From Rhizobiaceae bacterium (GTDB taxonomy: Bacteria; Pseudomonadota; Alphaproteobacteria; Rhizobiales; Rhizobiaceae), in contig SCRB01001061.1 of the NCBI GenBank assembly GCA_004299545.1, forward strand, positions 1 through 8,824: a stretch of DNA of 8,824 nucleotides, read 5' to 3'. Positions 6,877 to 8,824 of this stretch are shown here, piece by piece (position 1 is the first letter of the stretch; each line of letters begins with the position of its first letter). Both the position numbers and the translations under genes were made by a program. The notes under the pieces are model-generated. The model was not told the origin of the DNA, searched no databases, and saw only the letters and a list, made by a program, of their open reading frames with translations.

Positions 6877-7515
6877 ATGGCAGAAGATAAGGACGACCTT
6901 CCCGTCCTCAACCCGATAGAAGCGCGCGTCCTCGGCTGCCTGATCGAAAAGAAGGAGCTGACGCCCGACATCTATCCTCTGTCGCTCAATGGAGCGTTGA
7001 CCGCCGCCAACCAGAAAACGGCGCGCGAGCCTGTAATGGCGGTCGAGATCCCGGACATACGCCGGGCGCTTTCGCTTCTCGAGCAGAAGGGGCTGGTCAG
7101 GCAACAATTCGCCTCGCGCGTCGAGCGCTACGAGCATCTTGTCGCCCAGTGCTTCGCGCTGACCTCGCAGCAGATCGCCATTGTCGGCCTGCTCCTGTTG
7201 CGCGGGCCTCAGACGGCGCACGAGCTTATGGCGCGAACGGAGCGCATGGCACGCTTTTCGTCGATCGACGACCTGCGCGACAATCTCGATCTCCTGATCG
7301 GCCGCCGCCCGCCGCTCGTGCAACTGCTGGAGCGCGGGCCGGGGCAGCGCGAGGAGCGCTATGCCCAGCTTCTCGCCGGGCCGGTGCTTGCCGCAAGCCC
7401 GGCCGCAACCGTCCATGCTGCTTCGCCGGCCTCGGAACTCGAGGCTCGTGTGAAAGCACTGGAGGAGGAAGTTTCAGCCCTGAAAGCGCGGCTGGCCGCA
7501 TTGGAAAGCCGATAG
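6877..7515 (+). CDS. yceH: YceH family protein (DUF480), tandem winged-helix protein of unknown role
   Basis: This 212-residue protein matches the YceH/DUF480 family. The N-terminal part has EARVLGCLIEKKELTPDIYP (15-34) and ANQKTAREPVM (44-54). The second part has MARFSSIDDL (124-133) and the tail block PGQREERYAQLL (155-166). Known structures of the family show two winged-helix domains, so DNA or protein binding is plausible, but no function is established. Residues 167-185 are a flexible Ala/Ser/Pro linker. Residues 187-210 form a short coiled coil with leucine and valine every three to four residues, which suggests oligomerisation. The ATG at 6877 follows GGAGAGG. An upstream extension into sdhB is open but has no start signal. 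The short gap to sdhB suggests read-through from the sdh promoter. The stop codon lies inside a perfect inverted repeat. Confidence 0.88.
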   Translation: MAEDKDDLPVLNPIEARVLGCLIEKKELTPDIYPLSLNGALTAANQKTAREPVMAVEIPDIRRALSLLEQKGLVRQQFASRVERYEHLVAQCFALTSQQIAIVGLLLLRGPQTAHELMARTERMARFSSIDDLRDNLDLLIGRRPPLVQLLERGPGQREERYAQLLAGPVLAASPAATVHAASPASELEARVKALEEEVSALKARLAALESR

Positions 7516-7556
7516 AGCGGCGATGGCTCGATTCGTGTCGCCTTCGCCGCTCTATC
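7511..7556. terminator. 13-bp perfect inverted repeat, likely hairpin terminator behind yceH
   Basis: GATAGAGCGGCGA (7511-7523) and TCGCCGCTCTATC (7544-7556) are exact inverted repeats around a 20-base loop. The left arm contains the yceH stop codon (7513-7515). No T run follows on either strand, so it is not a classical intrinsic terminator. Its position between convergent genes suits a transcript end or RNA-stabilising hairpin for the sdh-yceH transcript. Confidence 0.5.
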
Positions 7557-7564
7557 CCATTGTC

Positions 7565-7620
7565 TCAGCATCGGATTTATCCGAAGACCCTTGCGCACTT
7601 TCGGGCGACATGCCTTCGGG
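7565..7620. repeat. possible remnant of a dispersed rhizobial intergenic palindrome
   Basis: The stretch contains the palindrome TCGGAT-TT-ATCCGA (7571-7584). It also has CCGAA (7581-7585), which can pair with TTCGG at 7600-7604 or 7615-7619. From memory, very similar text (CATCGGATTTATCCGAA, then CACTTTCGGGCGACATG) occurs in many intergenic regions of rhizobial genomes. That link is recall, not a search. It lies between the 3' ends of two convergent genes, a usual place for such elements. Confidence 0.35.
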
Positions 7621-7634
7621 GAGACTTCGTGCCT

Positions 7635-8072
7635 CTATCCCAGCTTCGCGTCGAGCGTCACCTTGATGGCGCCGAGCGCCTTGGAGACGGGGCAGCCTGC
7701 CTTGGCCTTGTCGGCCAGCTCCTTGAACTTGGCGGCATTGATGCCTGGAACCGTTCCGATCAGCGTAATGGCACTTTCCGTGATCTCGAAGCCGCCGCCT
7801 GCCGCCGGGCCGTAGGTGACGACAGCTTTTGCATCGAGCTTGTTCGCCGGCGTGCCGTTCTCCGCCAGGAAATGCGAAAGCTGCATGGCGAAACAGCCGG
7901 CATGGGCCGCCGCGATCAGTTCCTCGGGATTGGTGCCCGACTTGCCGCTTTCGTCCTGGAAACGGCCCTTGAAGGAATAGGGGATGCCGGCCAGCGCACC
8001 GCTTTGGGTTTCGAGCGAGCCGGAGCCCTCGGTGAGCGTCCCTTTCCAGATGGCAGTGGCTTGGCGGTGCAT
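7635..8072 (-). CDS. osmC: OsmC family peroxiredoxin (organic hydroperoxide reductase)
   Basis: OsmC-type enzymes reduce organic hydroperoxides with a pair of reactive cysteines in the cytoplasm. The protein has 145 residues, close to E. coli OsmC. It aligns along its whole length by eye: GTNPEELIAAAHAGCFAMQLS (46-66), AGCPVSKAL (125-133) and the C-terminal ITLD-like VTLD. The catalytic cysteines are C60 and C127. R37 in the KGRF segment and E50/E51 fit the residues that activate the peroxidatic cysteine. The pattern matches the OsmC subgroup rather than Ohr. The start at 8072 is chosen because AAGGA lies about six bases upstream on the minus strand and family members begin here; an in-frame start at 8141 would add 23 atypical residues. 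The gene is convergent with yceH and lies downstream of the ubiquinone hydroxylase gene, probably with its own promoter. Confidence 0.92.
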   Translation of the reverse strand: MHRQATAIWKGTLTEGSGSLETQSGALAGIPYSFKGRFQDESGKSGTNPEELIAAAHAGCFAMQLSHFLAENGTPANKLDAKAVVTYGPAAGGGFEITESAITLIGTVPGINAAKFKELADKAKAGCPVSKALGAIKVTLDAKLG

Positions 8073-8112
8073 GGTGGTTCCTTTCTGTGAGCATTCCCTT
8101 CGTTCGTTGGCG

Positions 8113-8119
8113 AATATAG
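8113..8119 (-). promoter_or_regulatory. possible -10 box of the osmC promoter
   Basis: On the minus strand CTATATT lies about 40 bases before the osmC start, a position that suits a -10 box and a short leader. CTATAT is close to the rhizobial housekeeping -10 consensus. A TTGCCA (8141-8146) is the nearest -35-like hexamer, but its spacing of about 21 bases is too long, so only the -10 is proposed. Confidence 0.3.
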
Positions 8120-8147
8120 CGCGGCGGGGGTGATTAGCCATGGCAAA

Positions 8148-8165
8148 GGGGCCCGTTTCGGCCCC
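8148..8165 (-). terminator. GC-rich hairpin behind the ubiquinone hydroxylase gene
   Basis: GGGGCC (8148-8153) and GGCCCC (8160-8165) form a 6-bp all-GC stem with a six-base loop. Read on the minus strand, the stem starts 13 bases after the stop codon of the hydroxylase gene and is followed by only three T residues. It is a plausible intrinsic terminator that separates that gene from osmC. Confidence 0.5.
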
Positions 8166-8178
8166 ATGCGACGTTATT

Positions 8179-8824
8179 TCAGATCGGCTCGCCGCGCAGC
8201 AGCCTTGGCGTCGCGCCGCTCAGGCCGGACGCCTGCCGGATGAAGAATTCCTTCAGCCGCGGCACCCGGTCGACAAGGCCGAGGCCGATATCGCGAACGG
8301 TGCGCAACGGCGTGATGTCGTTGGAGAACATACGGTTCAGCACATCGGTGGTGACACCCATCTGCACCGTGTCGAAACGGCGCCAGAGCTGGTAGCGGTC
8401 AAGCACCGCCATGCCGCCGATGTCCTGGCCCAGCCTGTCCGCCTCGACGATCGTTTCGGCCAGCGCGGCGACATCCTTGAAGCCGAGATTGAGACCTTGT
8501 CCGGCGATGGGGTGGATGCCATGGGCCGCATCGCCGGCAAGCGCAAGGCGCGGCGCCACGAAGGCGCGCGCAAGCGTGAGGCCGAGCGGCCAGGCGCGGC
8601 GGTCCCCCTCGACATGGATTTCGCCGAGCTTCAACCCGAAGCGTTGCTCCAGTTCGCTCTCGAAGATGAAGATGTCGTCCTCGACCAGCCGTTCGGCGTT
8701 CTCGCGCCGTTCCGTCCAGACGATAGAGGAGCGGTTGTTGCCTTTTTCATCGGTTTTCAACGGCAGGATGGCGAAGGGGCCGGAGGGCAGGAAATGCTCC
8801 TCGGCGCGGCCATGGTGCGGTCTT
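8179..8824 (-). CDS. UbiH/UbiF/VisC family FAD-dependent ubiquinone biosynthesis hydroxylase, C-terminal part
   Basis: This is the 3' part (about 214 residues) of a gene whose start lies beyond the right edge. The family hydroxylates the aromatic ring of ubiquinone precursors with NAD(P)H, FAD and oxygen. The second FAD-binding motif is clear: LALAGDAAHGIHPIAGQGLN, followed by GFKDVAALAE. Upstream, GPFAILPL and SSIVWTERRE match the substrate-domain strands of the family, and RAWPLGL precedes the FAD motif. The C-terminal end, RLLRGEPI, is of normal type. The frame is open to the window edge, so the TTG at 8758-8760 should not be taken as a start. Which ring position it acts on (UbiH, UbiF or an alphaproteobacterial UbiL-like enzyme) cannot be told from this half. 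A GC-rich hairpin follows the stop codon. Confidence 0.9.
   Translation of the reverse strand, partial: RPHHGRAEEHFLPSGPFAILPLKTDEKGNNRSSIVWTERRENAERLVEDDIFIFESELEQRFGLKLGEIHVEGDRRAWPLGLTLARAFVAPRLALAGDAAHGIHPIAGQGLNLGFKDVAALAETIVEADRLGQDIGGMAVLDRYQLWRRFDTVQMGVTTDVLNRMFSNDITPLRTVRDIGLGLVDRVPRLKEFFIRQASGLSGATPRLLRGEPI

Noticed and set aside
7149..8090. Plus-strand open frame running from yceH across the osmC region
   Set aside because: It overlaps yceH out of frame and lies antisense to the whole of osmC, whose catalytic motifs are clear.
1..8824. tRNA, rRNA, CRISPR array, insertion sequence, toxin-antitoxin or phage genes
   Set aside because: I saw no cloverleaf, regular repeat-spacer pattern, transposase, integrase or short toxin-antitoxin pair anywhere in the window.

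Overview
The window looks like ordinary chromosome from an alphaproteobacterium, most likely a member of the Rhizobiales. The evidence is high GC with strong G/C bias at third codon positions, SdhC, SdhD and SdhA proteins of rhizobial type, a single-permease polar amino acid ABC transporter, and an intergenic stretch that resembles the dispersed palindromes of rhizobial genomes. No gene was assigned by database search; every call rests on motifs and recall of families.

Layout from left to right. Positions 1-350 hold a possible 5' fragment of an unidentified minus-strand gene (about 1-120), followed by a leader with two near-identical ribosome-binding sites. Positions 351-3119 encode a complete amino acid ABC importer on the plus strand: periplasmic binding protein, one permease with an extended hydrophobic N-terminus, and an ATPase. 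A stem-loop over the ATPase stop codon may end this transcript. Positions 3120-3421 are a 302-base gap with an operator-like inverted repeat and a putative promoter. Positions 3422-6856 are the succinate dehydrogenase operon sdhC-sdhD-sdhA-sdhB. All the flavin, iron-sulfur, heme and quinone residues that I could check are present. Twenty bases after sdhB, and probably co-transcribed, lies a YceH/DUF480 family gene (6877-7515).

The remainder points the other way. A perfect 13-bp inverted repeat that includes the yceH stop codon, then a repeat-like spacer, separate the plus-strand genes from a convergent osmC-type peroxidase gene (7635-8072, minus). Upstream of osmC is the 3' part of a UbiH/UbiF-family ubiquinone hydroxylase gene (8179 to the window end, minus), with a GC-rich hairpin behind its stop codon.

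The succinate dehydrogenase genes encode complex II, which oxidises succinate in the TCA cycle and reduces ubiquinone. The UbiH-type enzyme probably helps make that quinone, so the two lie near each other in metabolism, although they are on opposite strands. The transporter and OsmC have no visible functional link to them. I found no clearly novel system. The items most worth a second look are the twin ribosome-binding sites before the binding-protein gene, the N-terminal extension of the permease, the YceH gene behind sdhB, and the palindromes around 7511-7620.
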